From Streptomyces sp. NL15-2K (GTDB lineage Bacteria > Actinomycetota > Actinomycetes > Streptomycetales > Streptomycetaceae): DNA of 64,000 nucleotides. The stretch is taken from contig NZ_CP130630.1 of the NCBI RefSeq assembly GCF_030551255.1, positions 2,833,501 to 2,897,500 on the forward strand, written 5' to 3'. Below, piece by piece: positions 24,589 through 32,923 of this stretch. Below the pieces are notes generated by a model. That model had not been told where the DNA came from. It ran no database searches and saw nothing but the letters and a program-made list of their open reading frames with translations. A program made the translations under genes and the position numbers. Within the stretch, counting starts at the first letter, position 1. Each line of letters starts with the position of its first letter.

Positions 24589-24774
24589 TCAGGCCGCCGC
24601 GTCGGCTGTCTCGCCGCTGCGGACGATCACCAGGAACATGTCCGTCGAGAGGTCCATGACGACCTCCGCGGGCAGCCCTTCAAGACGTCGCGCGTGCGCG
24701 AACTCCTCCGCCGGCCACGAGCCTCGCGGCCCACCTGCGGGAAAGCGTTCGAGCACCTTTCGCCCGTTCACCAT
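24589..24774 (-). CDS. Small hypothetical protein (61 aa)
   Basis: A 61-residue protein beginning VNGRKVLERFPAGGPRGSWP and ending VVMDLSTDMFLVIVRSGETADAAA. GGAGG lies 6 nt upstream of ATG 24774, strong support for a real gene. It has no membrane segment or cysteine pattern. The C-terminal strand-rich half could be a small beta-rich domain. It converges on the ABC exporter gene, which ends 2 nt away. The 163-bp spacer upstream contains TTGACA at about 24859 on the other strand and the repeated motif TGTCACTC. Function unknown. Confidence 0.65.
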   Translation of the reverse strand: MVNGRKVLERFPAGGPRGSWPAEEFAHARRLEGLPAEVVMDLSTDMFLVIVRSGETADAAA

Positions 24775-24937
24775 CCTGCACCTCCAGAAGCGTTGTACTT
24801 GTAGGAGTTAACGCCTTCCGAGGGCAGAAAGCCTCGCTCAGTTGCTGTACTGAGACGTAGTTGACACTCGTTCACCACAGAGGGTGAGGATTCTGTCACT
24901 GTGTGACAAGATCGATCACTCCGCTGTCACTCCCTTG

Positions 24938-25627
24938 TCACTCCTCGTACTCGTCGTGATACCGGATGCGCTCGCTGCCCGCAGGTGCCCCGAGAACCGA
25001 CGCCCGCCCCTTGGGTTCCTCCCACTCCTCCTGCCGGCCCAGCGCGGTGATGTCCAGCAGGCTGGTGGTCGAGCCGAGCCCGTCCAGGCCGCGCTCGTAC
25101 GTCGAGTAGGTGTGGAAGACCCGGTCGTGGTCCCGCAGGAAGCAGCTGACGCCCGGCCGCTCGACGAGCTCCCCCTCGTGTTCCAGGGTCACCTCGAAGT
25201 CCTGGTTGAAGTCGCTGCCGTACGACGAGTACCAGGGCACCGTCCAGCCCATCCGCGCCTTGAACGGCAGGATCTTCGTGTACGGCGCCCGGGACACGGC
25301 GGCGAACGTCGTCCCCCGCGCCTTCAGATGCGCCAAGTGCCCTATCTGGTCGAGGAAGCCCGAGCAGCTGCGGCAGCCGGCGTCCCACTCGGGCGCGAAC
25401 ATGAAGTGATAGACGACGAGTTGGGTCCGGCCCTCGAAGAGGTCGAGCAGCGTGGCCTTGCCGTCACCGCCCTCGAACACGTACTCGGCGTCGATCTCGA
25501 CCATCGGCAGCCCGCGCCGCTCCGCGTTGAGCACATCCCACGCGCGCGTGACGATCTTCTCCTTGATCAGCAATTTCTCACGCGCCGCGCGCCACTGCGC
25601 CCGCGAGACGATCTCCGGAAGCGACAT
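24938..25627 (-). CDS. DUF899 thioredoxin-fold protein
   Basis: A 229-residue protein of the DUF899 family (thioredoxin-like superfamily). Visible blocks are LPEIVSRAQWRAAREKLLIK, VEIDAEYVFEGGDGKATLLD, LVVYHFMFAPEWDAGCRSCS (with a CxxC that may be redox-active), and FAAVSRAPYTKILPFKARMG then WYSSYGSDFNQDF. The C-terminal YSTYERGLDGLGSTTSLLDI is typical. GGAGGGG before ATG 25627 supports the start. Function is uncertain; dithiol chemistry is suggested by CRSC. It is probably monocistronic, between a small gene and an amidohydrolase on the same strand with spacers over 160 bp. Confidence 0.88.
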   Translation of the reverse strand: MSLPEIVSRAQWRAAREKLLIKEKIVTRAWDVLNAERRGLPMVEIDAEYVFEGGDGKATLLDLFEGRTQLVVYHFMFAPEWDAGCRSCSGFLDQIGHLAHLKARGTTFAAVSRAPYTKILPFKARMGWTVPWYSSYGSDFNQDFEVTLEHEGELVERPGVSCFLRDHDRVFHTYSTYERGLDGLGSTTSLLDITALGRQEEWEEPKGRASVLGAPAGSERIRYHDEYEE

Positions 25628-25791
25628 GGGCCCCTCCTGTGCCAGCGGTCCGTTCTGGGTGGTGACCGGTCGGCGGGGCGGAACTCATCGCTGCGTCAGA
25701 GATTTTTGGGGTACGTGCGCCTCCTTGGCGGCCGGGGGGTGTGTGCCGGGTCGGAGGCCTTGTAGTCGCCGAGCCTGAGTAGTCGCCGAGC

Positions 25792-27249
25792 CTATGTGTC
25801 GTAGTCCTGGATGCGTTTGCCGTGGCTGCGGTCCACGAGTGCGGGCAGTCGCTCCCCCAACTCCCCGATCATCGCGGGCACATCGATCGTCAGCAGTTCG
25901 CGGTCGCGCATCAGGATCCGTCCGTCGACGATCGTGGTGCGGACGTCGGAGGATCGGGCGCTGTGCACGAGGGTCGCGGCGAGGTCGTGGACGGGCTGGG
26001 TGTGCGGGCCGGTCAGGTCGACGAGGACGAGGTCGGCGCGGTGGCCCGGGGCGATGCTGCCGACGCTGTCGCCGAGGCCGACGGCGCGGGCGCTCTGCAG
26101 GGTCGCGTGGTGCAGGGCTTGACGGGAGGTCAGCCAGCGCGGGTCGCCCGTCGTGGACTTCTGGATCAGGGCGGTGAGCGCCATCGACTCCCATACGTCG
26201 AGGGAGTTGTTGGAGGCGGCGCCGTCCGTGGCGAGTCCGACGGGGATGCCGAGGTCGTGCAGTGCGCGGACCGGTGTGGTGGTGGGCCAGGCGAACTTGA
26301 GGTAGCCGCGGGGCGCGGTGGCGACGGCCGTATGACCTCCGGCGTTTTCGAGGACGGGCAGGTCGCGCTCGACGATGCCGGTGCCGTGCGCGATGAGCAC
26401 GTCGGTGTCGAGAATCCCGGTGCGCTGAAGCACCTCGATCGGGGTGACGCCGTGCCGGGCGAGGCTGGTGTCGGTCTGGTCGCGGTTCTCGGAGGCGTGC
26501 AGGTGCACGGGGAGGCCGTGCTCGTGGGCGAGTCGGGCGGTGGCGGCGAGATCGGCGTCGTCCACGGTGTAGGGGGCGTGCGGGGCGAGGGCCGTGGTGA
26601 TGCGACCGTCGGCGCCACCCCGGTGCCGTAGCGCGAACGCCACTGATCTCTCCCGCCCTTCGGGCCCCTGGGAGGAGAAGTAAGCCTCGCCCAGATGCGC
26701 CCGCATCCCGCACTCGGCGACGACGGCGGCGACCGCGTCCATGCTGAAGTAGTGGTCCGCGAAGCAGGTGACGCCACCGCGGATCATCTCGGCGCAGGCG
26801 AGCCGCGCCCCCAACTCCACATCCTTCTCCGTGAGGTTGGACTCCACGGGCCAGACGACGTCGTTGAACCACTCCTCGGTCGGCAGGTCCTCGGCGATAC
26901 CGCGCAGGGCGACCATGGGGGCGTGGGTATGGCAGTTGATCAGTCCCGGCATGGCGACCTGGCCGCGCGCGTCGATGCGTTCGGCGGCGGGACGGTTCGC
27001 CACCGCGGCCGCGGTCGTCACGGACTCCACGACTCCGTCCCGTACGACGATCGCGGCGTCCTCCTCGAACCCGATCCGCTCCTGGTCGTCGTGCACGAGG
27101 ACGGTGCAGCCGGTGATGACGAGATCGGCGGCGCCTTCGGCATGGGCTGCGGCGTTCTCTTCGACGTTCGCTGCGGCGTTGTCTGCGGCGTTCCCTGCGG
27201 CGTTCTCTGCGGGAGAGGGCGTCATCACGCCAACGTACGACGCCGTCAT
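25792..27249 (-). CDS. Amidohydrolase (TRZ/ATZ, nucleobase deaminase-like)
   Basis: A metal-dependent deaminase/chlorohydrolase of the AtzA/TrzN/MtaD group. Metal ligands are visible in order: GLINCHTHAPM (HxH), VHLHASENRDQ, LIAHGTGI (His) and GLATDGAASNNSLD (Asp). These enzymes remove amino groups or chlorine from purines, pterins, S-adenosylhomocysteine or triazines; the substrate is not decided by sequence. ATG 27249 gives 485 residues, ATG 27225 is an alternative; neither has a clear ribosome binding site. The first 40 residues are an Asn/Ala/Glu-rich repeat (ENAAGNAADNAAANVEENAA) encoded by 12-bp repeats at about 27148-27206, not part of the fold. Confidence 0.85.
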   Translation of the reverse strand: MTASYVGVMTPSPAENAAGNAADNAAANVEENAAAHAEGAADLVITGCTVLVHDDQERIGFEEDAAIVVRDGVVESVTTAAAVANRPAAERIDARGQVAMPGLINCHTHAPMVALRGIAEDLPTEEWFNDVVWPVESNLTEKDVELGARLACAEMIRGGVTCFADHYFSMDAVAAVVAECGMRAHLGEAYFSSQGPEGRERSVAFALRHRGGADGRITTALAPHAPYTVDDADLAATARLAHEHGLPVHLHASENRDQTDTSLARHGVTPIEVLQRTGILDTDVLIAHGTGIVERDLPVLENAGGHTAVATAPRGYLKFAWPTTTPVRALHDLGIPVGLATDGAASNNSLDVWESMALTALIQKSTTGDPRWLTSRQALHHATLQSARAVGLGDSVGSIAPGHRADLVLVDLTGPHTQPVHDLAATLVHSARSSDVRTTIVDGRILMRDRELLTIDVPAMIGELGERLPALVDRSHGKRIQDYDT

Positions 27250-27365
27250 GGGCTCGCGTGAGCCGAACCGCGCATCCTGTCGCCGCTCTGTCGCGAGGCG
27301 GCCCGGACGGGCACCCTGGGCCTCACCACGGCCCGCTGCCCCACGGCTTCCGAAAGGAGCCCGGC

Positions 27366-28316
27366 ATGCTCCTCGGCACCTGGAACCTGGAGAACCTCTA
27401 CCGTCCCGGCGGACCGTACGGCCCCAAGGACAAGGGCGCGTACGAGACGAAGCTCGCCGCCCTCGCCGCCGTAATCACGGAACTCGACCCGACGCTGCTC
27501 GGCCTCCAGGAGGTCGGGGAGCCCGAGGCGCTGCGTGACCTCGCCCGGATGCTGGACGGTGACTGGCATCTGGCCCTCTCCCGGCGCCCGGACAGCCGGG
27601 GCATCCGGGTCGGCTTCGTCGGTCGTGCGCCGTTCGAGGTGCTGTCCGACACGAGCGCCTTCCCGGCGAAGCTGCGTCCGGTGCAGACGGACGACGAAGG
27701 GCTGTCGGTGGCGGAGTCGGGCCGCGGCTTCCTGGCGGTGGAGGCGACGACCGGCAGCGGGCCGTTGCGAGTGGCGGTCGCGCATCTCAAGTCGAAGCTG
27801 CTGTCGTACCCGCGCGGGCGGTTCCAGCCGCGCGACGAGGGCGAGCGGGCGCGGTACGGCGCGTACGCCCTGTACCGGCGGGCGGCCGAGGCGACGGCGC
27901 TGCGCGCACTCGCCGACGAGCTGCTGGCCGGTGACGGGCGCGCCCGGGACGTCGCGATACTGGGCGACCTGAACGACGAGGTGCAGGCGGCGACCACGCA
28001 GATCCTGCTCGGCCCGCCCGGCTCCGAGATCGGCACGCCCGGGTACGAGGCGGCCGACCGGGGCGACGCGACCCGCCTGTGGAACGTGGCCCCGCTCATC
28101 CCCGCCGAGCGGCGCTACTCCCGCGTCAACTCCGGGCGCAGCGAGCTGATCGACCACGTCCTGGTCAGCCACCGCCTGGTGCACCGGGTGACGGAGGCGG
28201 GGACGGGGCTGCCCGACAGGGCGATGCCACGGCTGCCGTCGGTGGGGGCCGATCCGGCGGAGCGGCGGAGTGCGGCGGGGTCGGATCACGCGGCGGTGTG
28301 GGTGCGGATCAGCTAG
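27366..28316 (+). CDS. Endonuclease/exonuclease/phosphatase (EEP) family protein
   Basis: A 316-residue member of the EEP (DNase I/ExoIII-like) fold. Conserved blocks: GTWNLENLY (Asn), LLGLQEVGEPEALRDLA (metal-binding Glu), VAVAHLKSKL, AILGDLNDEVQA (catalytic DxN) and the final GSDHAAVWVRI (His). There is no signal peptide. AAAGGAG 6 nt before ATG 27366 supports the start. The substrate could be DNA, RNA or a phospho-ester; FxDLN-type members in actinobacteria are poorly characterised. The last 8 bp overlap the convergent SnoaL-like gene. Confidence 0.9.
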   Translation: MLLGTWNLENLYRPGGPYGPKDKGAYETKLAALAAVITELDPTLLGLQEVGEPEALRDLARMLDGDWHLALSRRPDSRGIRVGFVGRAPFEVLSDTSAFPAKLRPVQTDDEGLSVAESGRGFLAVEATTGSGPLRVAVAHLKSKLLSYPRGRFQPRDEGERARYGAYALYRRAAEATALRALADELLAGDGRARDVAILGDLNDEVQAATTQILLGPPGSEIGTPGYEAADRGDATRLWNVAPLIPAERRYSRVNSGRSELIDHVLVSHRLVHRVTEAGTGLPDRAMPRLPSVGADPAERRSAAGSDHAAVWVRIS

Positions 28317-28740
28317 CGCGAGCCGCTGTCTGCGTCCGGTACGCCTGGTCGAGCCGCAGCGTGTCCTCCATGACCGTGTCCTCGACCATGCGCCCCCAGC
28401 GCAGCCGGACCCATTGAATGGCCTCGTTCTCGTACGCGCTGCCGTCCGCGAGGGTGCCGCGGACGGTCAGCCGCGTCACGACGCTGGTGTTCCAGGGCGG
28501 CCCCTGGACGACGATGTCCTGAAGGGTCAGCCGGAGGCCGGGAAACGTGCGCTCGAACCGCTCGAACCAGTCGGCGAATGCCTCCCGGCCGCGCAGATCG
28601 GCGCCCATAGGGGTGTCGCCGAGGAAGCGGAAGCGCACGTCGGGGGCGGCGAGGGCGACGGCCTGCCGGTAGCCGCCGGCACCGCTGCCGACGGTGCGCC
28701 AGAGGTTGCGGACCTTGCGGCGGACGATGGCGTGGTACAT
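28309..28740 (-). CDS. SnoaL/NTF2-like protein
   Basis: A 143-residue cone-shaped NTF2-like protein. FRFLGDTPMGADLRGREAFA and DWFERFERTFPGLRLTLQDI are typical of the SnoaL-like polyketide-cyclase/limonene-epoxide-hydrolase superfamily, followed by strands GPPWNTSVVTRLTVRGTLAD and NEAIQWVRLRWGRMVEDTV. The catalytic role is unknown; many are small-molecule isomerases or binding proteins. GAGGGG 6 nt upstream of ATG 28740. It is divergent from an HxlR regulator across 153 bp with two operator-like palindromes, so it is probably regulated by it. Confidence 0.85.
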   Translation of the reverse strand: MYHAIVRRKVRNLWRTVGSGAGGYRQAVALAAPDVRFRFLGDTPMGADLRGREAFADWFERFERTFPGLRLTLQDIVVQGPPWNTSVVTRLTVRGTLADGSAYENEAIQWVRLRWGRMVEDTVMEDTLRLDQAYRTQTAARAS

Positions 28741-28816
28741 GCGGGCCCCTCACTTCAGGCAGCGTTCCGGGCATGCCTTCGGGCATCACTTCGGACATCA
28801 CTTCGAACCTCGGGTG

Positions 28817-28833
28817 ACTTGTCATTTGCAAGT
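28817..28833. promoter_or_regulatory. Operator-like palindrome 1 (ACTTG-N7-CAAGT)
   Basis: ACTTGTCATTTGCAAGT lies 61 nt before the HxlR gene and 77 nt before the divergent SnoaL-like gene. Its sequence matches the second palindrome (28861-28879) in the core CTTGnnnTTTGCAAG, so both are probably bound by the HxlR protein. Confidence 0.6.
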
Positions 28834-28860
28834 AACCCTCTACGGAGAGGCTAGGAGGCT

Positions 28861-28879
28861 CCCTTGCGCTTTGCAAGGG
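28861..28879. promoter_or_regulatory. Operator-like palindrome 2 (CCCTTGC-N5-GCAAGGG)
   Basis: CCCTTGCGCTTTGCAAGGG has perfect 7-bp arms and ends 15 nt before the HxlR start, in a position suited to autorepression. Centre-to-centre distance from palindrome 1 is 45 bp, about four helical turns. Confidence 0.65.
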
Positions 28880-28893
28880 ACTACCGTGGCGGC

Positions 28894-29433
28894 ATGAAAG
28901 GTGAACGCTTCGCGCGGATGCACTGCTCGGTCGCGCGAGCCGCGGCCGTCGTCGCGGACCAGTGGACGGTCGTCATCCTGCGCGACCTCTTCCTCGGCCT
29001 GAACCGCTACGAGGACCTGCGCGCCGACCTGGCCATCGCCACCAACGTCCTGGCGGACCGGCTCGACCACCTGGTGGCCGAGCGAGTCGTGGAACGGGTG
29101 GCGTACCAGGAGCGTCCGGTGCGGTACGAGTACGCCCTGACGGACGCCGGGAGGGACTTGTACGGCGTCGTCCTGACGCTGCTGACATGGGGCGACCGGC
29201 ACCGGGCGGTGGCGGGCCCGCCCCTGGTGCCCGTCCACGAGACGTGCGGGCACGCCGCCGAGGCACGGGTGACGTGCTCGCACTGCGGCGGCGAACTGCG
29301 CCCGGAGGATGTCAGGCACACGCCGGGACCGGGTGGCAGGACGGAGCCGGGGACGGCGTTGGTGCACACGGTGCTGGACCGAGCGGGGCAGTTCGGTCGG
29401 CTACATGGCGAGGGGCAGCTCGGGCAGCCGTAG
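28894..29433 (+). CDS. HxlR-family transcriptional regulator
   Basis: A 179-residue winged-helix regulator. The domain starts CSVARAAAVVADQWTVVILRDL and contains the recognition helix ATNVLADRLDHLVAERVVER, then the wing YQERPVRYEYALTDAGRDLY. HxlR proteins respond to small electrophiles or other ligands and often regulate a divergent gene, here the SnoaL-like gene. The C-terminal extension has a possible zinc-binding set: HETCGHAAEA, CSHCGGEL. No strong ribosome binding site is seen before ATG 28894; the operator palindrome ends 15 nt upstream. The last 33 bp overlap the convergent FUSC gene. Confidence 0.9.
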   Translation: MKGERFARMHCSVARAAAVVADQWTVVILRDLFLGLNRYEDLRADLAIATNVLADRLDHLVAERVVERVAYQERPVRYEYALTDAGRDLYGVVLTLLTWGDRHRAVAGPPLVPVHETCGHAAEARVTCSHCGGELRPEDVRHTPGPGGRTEPGTALVHTVLDRAGQFGRLHGEGQLGQP

Positions 29434-31452
29434 CCCCGCGCGCTCGCGGTGCCCCGCGAGTTCGTCGAGGAGTTCGGCGAGCCGCTCGGTGTGCCGGGGC
29501 GTGAGCCGGCCGGAGTCGTCGAGGTCCACGGCGCACGCGGTGGTGGTGTCGACGAGCCGTTCGAGGACGGCGACGATCTCGTCCGCGCCTTCCGAGTGCC
29601 GGGCGAGAGCGGGGAGTTCGGCGGCGGCGAGGGAGATGACGGTACGGGCCTCGGCGAGGGTGCGGTAGGCCTCACGGCGGAGGGTCCAGCGGACGGCGCG
29701 CGCGTCGGAGTGGGTCGGAGCGCCGGCGTCGGCGCTGATGTTGGCACCGGTCCTGCCGCTGGGGCTGACGCCGGTCTTGGTGCGGGGGCTGCCGGTCTTG
29801 GTGCGAGGCTTGCCGGTCTTGGTGCGAGGGCTGCCGTTGTTGGTGCCGGGACTGACGCCGGTCTTGCCGCCGGGGCCGATGCTGCTTATGACATGCCCGT
29901 CGGCCTCGCGCAGGACGTGGACGAGGTACGCCTGAGCGGCGCTGTTCGCGGCAGCCAGCCGGGCGCGCACGCCCCCGCCCCGCTGCCCCGGCATCGGCAG
30001 ATGCCCCACGATCAGCACGATCGCGCAGGCCAGCAGCGTCTCCGCGATCCGGCTGGCGGAGGCCTGCGGCTCGCCACCGACCATCACCAGGGCCAGGACG
30101 AGGACGGTGACGACGGCGGTCTGCGCGGCGAAGTGCCGCGTGGCGACGGGAATGAGGGCACCGCTGACCGCCACGAGCGCGATGAGGCCCTCCGGCCGGG
30201 GCAGCACGGCGGCGAACCCCGCGAAGACGAGAGCCCCGAGAACCGTCCCGGCCGCACGGCACAGCACACGCGAGGCGAGCGGTCCGAGGTCGGGCTTGAC
30301 GAGGAAGACGGCGGTGGCGGGCAGCCAGTACCAGTGCTCGTGCTGCCCGGACCAGCGGGAGTGGTGCAGGGTCTGCGCGACGGCGACGCCGGCCCCGAAG
30401 CAGAGGGCGACGCGGAGGCCGTACTCACGTCCCCCTGCCCCGAAGACGGTGCGCAGCAGGGTCCTGGCGGTGCGCCTCCGGGTGTGCAGGTCTGTGCCCT
30501 TGGCCCGGTCGAAGGCCTCGGCGGCGTGGAGGAGGGCGTCGTCGAGGGCACGCAGGGCCGGCGCCGAACGGGTCGGGGCGGGCAGCGGCCCGGTGTGCGT
30601 GTTGTCGCGCACGGCGGCGGCGAGCCGCCGGGGCCCTTCGGACGCCCGCCCGGCCACCGCTTCCCCGGCCCAGGCCAACGCGGTCGCGGCCTCCGCGAGC
30701 GGCAGCGCGGCGGCGTACTGCGCGTGCAGCCGCCGCTCGGCCGAGGAACTGGCGTAGCGCCGCAGCCGGGGCCCGGCGAGGGCGTCCTGCGCGTGATCGA
30801 GGGCGGCGGTGAGAGCGGCGCGCCGGGCCATGGCGTCATCGGCCCCCGCGGCGTCGAGAAGGTCCGCGACGGCGTCGTATACGGCGGCGACGGCCTGGCG
30901 CTCCCCGTCGAACCGGAAGTCGCCGGCGAGGGCGCCGGGGGTCGGCAGGACCAGCCGCAGGGCGATGAGCCACCCTGCCCCCGCGAGAAAGGCGAGCGCC
31001 CGCTGCCACCCGGACTCGGGCAGCGGCATCCCGGCGCCGATGGCGGAGGCGACGAGCATCTGGGTCCCGGCCCCGGAGGCGACGGGCCCCACGGCACTGA
31101 CACTCCCGGCGACCAGCCCGACGAGGGTGAGGACGACCGTCAGCGCCACCGCCCCCACATGATCCCCCGCATACGTCCCCACGAGCAGCCCGCCCGCCCC
31201 CGCGAGCGCGGGCACCCCGAGCCGCTTCACCGAGGCCCGCCGACTGCCGGGCCGGTCGTTGATCCCGGCGAGCATGGCTGCGATGGCGGCGACGACACCG
31301 AGGGATGTACGCCCGATGAGCACGGCGACGAGGAGCAACGGCCCGGCGGACAGGGCGCCCCGCACGACCGCGTTCCAGGGCACCGGCCCGCGCTGGGCAC
31401 GGAGGGTGTGGGCGAGCCAGGGCGGAAGAGTCAGGGAAACGGAACGCGACAC
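29401..31452 (-). CDS. FUSC-family membrane protein
   Basis: A 683-residue protein of the FUSC/aromatic-acid exporter (AaeB/YccS-like) superfamily. It has two blocks of membrane helices: the N-terminal one from about residues 20-175 (LSAGPLLLVAVLIGRTSLGV ...) and the C-terminal one about 370-500 (ALCFGAGVAVAQTLHH, WYWLPATAVFLVKPDLGPLA, LIALVAVSGALIPVAT). A cytoplasmic helical domain separates them. After residue 510 a linker carries 7-residue repeats (GSPRTKT) before a final helical domain. GTG 31452 is chosen because AGGAG lies 4 nt upstream. Substrate unknown. It converges on hxlR with a 33-bp overlap. Confidence 0.85.
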   Translation of the reverse strand: MSRSVSLTLPPWLAHTLRAQRGPVPWNAVVRGALSAGPLLLVAVLIGRTSLGVVAAIAAMLAGINDRPGSRRASVKRLGVPALAGAGGLLVGTYAGDHVGAVALTVVLTLVGLVAGSVSAVGPVASGAGTQMLVASAIGAGMPLPESGWQRALAFLAGAGWLIALRLVLPTPGALAGDFRFDGERQAVAAVYDAVADLLDAAGADDAMARRAALTAALDHAQDALAGPRLRRYASSSAERRLHAQYAAALPLAEAATALAWAGEAVAGRASEGPRRLAAAVRDNTHTGPLPAPTRSAPALRALDDALLHAAEAFDRAKGTDLHTRRRTARTLLRTVFGAGGREYGLRVALCFGAGVAVAQTLHHSRWSGQHEHWYWLPATAVFLVKPDLGPLASRVLCRAAGTVLGALVFAGFAAVLPRPEGLIALVAVSGALIPVATRHFAAQTAVVTVLVLALVMVGGEPQASASRIAETLLACAIVLIVGHLPMPGQRGGGVRARLAAANSAAQAYLVHVLREADGHVISSIGPGGKTGVSPGTNNGSPRTKTGKPRTKTGSPRTKTGVSPSGRTGANISADAGAPTHSDARAVRWTLRREAYRTLAEARTVISLAAAELPALARHSEGADEIVAVLERLVDTTTACAVDLDDSGRLTPRHTERLAELLDELAGHRERAGLRLPELPLAM
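29770..29853 (-). repeat. 21-bp coding tandem repeat in the FUSC linker
   Basis: Four units at 29770, 29791, 29812 and 29833 (GCCGGTCTTGGTGCGAGGCT-like on the + strand). On the coding strand they read as repeated Ser/Lys-Pro-Arg-Thr-Lys-Thr-Gly. The repeat is in a hydrophilic linker. Confidence 0.85.
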
Positions 31453-31644
31453 GGGGCTCCTGTCGTCTCGTCGAGGGCAGGGGTGAGCCTTCGGGCGACG
31501 GTGGCCGGGCTGTGGTGGGGCCGTATGGGTGCGGCCTGTGGTCTCCACGGTAGGTCGCGACGTTGGAGGGAATGGGAAGGCCGTATTTCGGGGATGTGAC
31601 GATCCATGGGAGGGCCACGTTCTTTATGAACGCAATGGCCCTGC

Positions 31645-32406
31645 TCAACCCTTCACTGAGAACAGCGCTTCGGCGTCGGCAACCGCTCGAAGCAGCGCTT
31701 CCGGCTGTGCCCGCTGCCCTTCCAGGATGTCGTCGACCCGGCACAGCCCGGCCCGCTCCAGCAACCGCTTCTCATTCGTCACCCACTCCCCCCGCCCCGC
31801 CAGCACCCCGTGCCCGGCCTGTACGGCGGCCGTGGCGATGGCGCCCGCGACCTCTGTCAGTCGTCCCGCCGGGGCGTGGTTGGCCTTCGCGTACGCCAGG
31901 GTGGCGCCGGCCGTGCCGTGCCAGCGTTCGGCGGCGGTGGTGCGCAGCTTCTCCGGGTAGGCCGTCGGGCGCGGGAGGTCGCCCCGCAGCACCTGGTTGA
32001 TGGCCAGCTCCGCGACCACCAAGTAGCTCGGAATCCCAGCGAGATGGAACATCAACGGCTCCACCCGGAACCGCCCCTGCTCCGCCTGCGCCAACTCCCG
32101 CTCCACCACGTCGAGATCCCGGTAGTGCACGTCCACGCGCCGCCCGTCGATCGTCAGCCACGCGCCCCCGTTGAACACGCCGCCGCCCCAGCCGCCGACC
32201 TCGGAGACCTCGCCCTCCCAGCCGAGGGCGCGGAGGTCGGCGGGGTCGAAAGAGCCTCGGTAATAGATGGCCAGGTCCCAGTCGCTGTCGGGTGTGTGCG
32301 TGCCCTGTGCGCGGGAGCCGCCGAGGGCGACGGCCCGGACGGTGGGGAGGGAGGCCAGGCGGTCGGCGGTGGTGTTCAGGAAGGCGGGGTCGGTGAGAGT
32401 GGACAT
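31645..32406 (-). CDS. Nucleotidyltransferase-domain protein
   Basis: A 253-residue protein with an N-terminal polymerase-beta-type nucleotidyltransferase fold. The signature is ALGGSRAQGTHTPDSDWDLA: GGSRAxGT then DSDWD, the two metal-binding aspartates. The third carboxylate is probably in IDGRRVDVHYRDL. The C-terminal half is helical, with FHLAGIPSYLVVAELAINQV and PEKLRTTAAERWHGTAGATL. Related proteins include aminoglycoside adenylyltransferases, MNT antitoxins and DUF4037-type proteins; the target is unknown. It lies on the same strand as, and 58 bp downstream of, the TIR-STAND gene, so co-transcription is possible. Conserved residues look intact. Confidence 0.8.
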   Translation of the reverse strand: MSTLTDPAFLNTTADRLASLPTVRAVALGGSRAQGTHTPDSDWDLAIYYRGSFDPADLRALGWEGEVSEVGGWGGGVFNGGAWLTIDGRRVDVHYRDLDVVERELAQAEQGRFRVEPLMFHLAGIPSYLVVAELAINQVLRGDLPRPTAYPEKLRTTAAERWHGTAGATLAYAKANHAPAGRLTEVAGAIATAAVQAGHGVLAGRGEWVTNEKRLLERAGLCRVDDILEGQRAQPEALLRAVADAEALFSVKG

Positions 32407-32464
32407 GGGTGCAGCGTACGAAGCCCGGATGCTGTGCCTCCAGGCAATTACGTACTGGGCGGAC

Positions 32465-32923
32465 TCAACCCGTCGCCGCCACTCCGAAGTCCGCCCCGGA
32501 AATACCGCCCAGCCCCTCCGCGATCCGCCGCAACGGCTCCCGCAACGCGGTCAGTTCGGCGCGCATCGCCTCCGCCTCCGGCCAGGCCGCCTCGTGGTCG
32601 GGCGGGGCGACGTCCGCCGGGCAGCGGGCCTCGTACGCGGCGAGGCGGGGGTGCCAGGGGGTGGTGAAGGGGCGGATGACGTCGTTGATCAAGGTGTACG
32701 CCAGGCTCTGGACCGTCGGCGCGCCGGTCTGCGAGCCGGGCTCCAGATGGATGTTGTACGTGTGCAGCGTCGCGCGCGTGAAGTCGATCAGCGACTTCAG
32801 GGAGGTCAGTGCCTCGCGCAGGCTTCCCGTGCCCGGCGCCAGTTCCTGCACCCCGATCCGGGTGACCAGTTCGACCTGGATGTCGAAGGCCGCCATGCGT
32901 TCCGACTCGCTGGGTGCTGCCAT
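32465..32923 (-). CDS. Possible nested product: stand-alone C-terminal domain of the TIR-STAND protein
   Basis: ATG 32923, in frame within the TIR-STAND gene, has GGAGGGAGG ending 5 nt upstream, a much better initiation site than that of the full gene. Translation from here would give a 152-residue protein (start MAAPSESERMAAFDIQVELV). This is exactly the portion homologous to the divergently encoded 211-residue protein. The linker before it (CVRRDPVTLAFPGSRREAP) looks like read-through of a former spacer. Either the gene is a fusion that kept its old initiation site, or both full-length and short forms are made. Confidence 0.45.
   Translation of the reverse strand: MAAPSESERMAAFDIQVELVTRIGVQELAPGTGSLREALTSLKSLIDFTRATLHTYNIHLEPGSQTGAPTVQSLAYTLINDVIRPFTTPWHPRLAAYEARCPADVAPPDHEAAWPEAEAMRAELTALREPLRRIAEGLGGISGADFGVAATG

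Noticed and set aside
25685..26872. Long reverse-strand ORF in the amidohydrolase region
   Set aside because: It is a shifted-frame reading of the amidohydrolase gene, extremely Arg/Pro/His-rich, with no domain.
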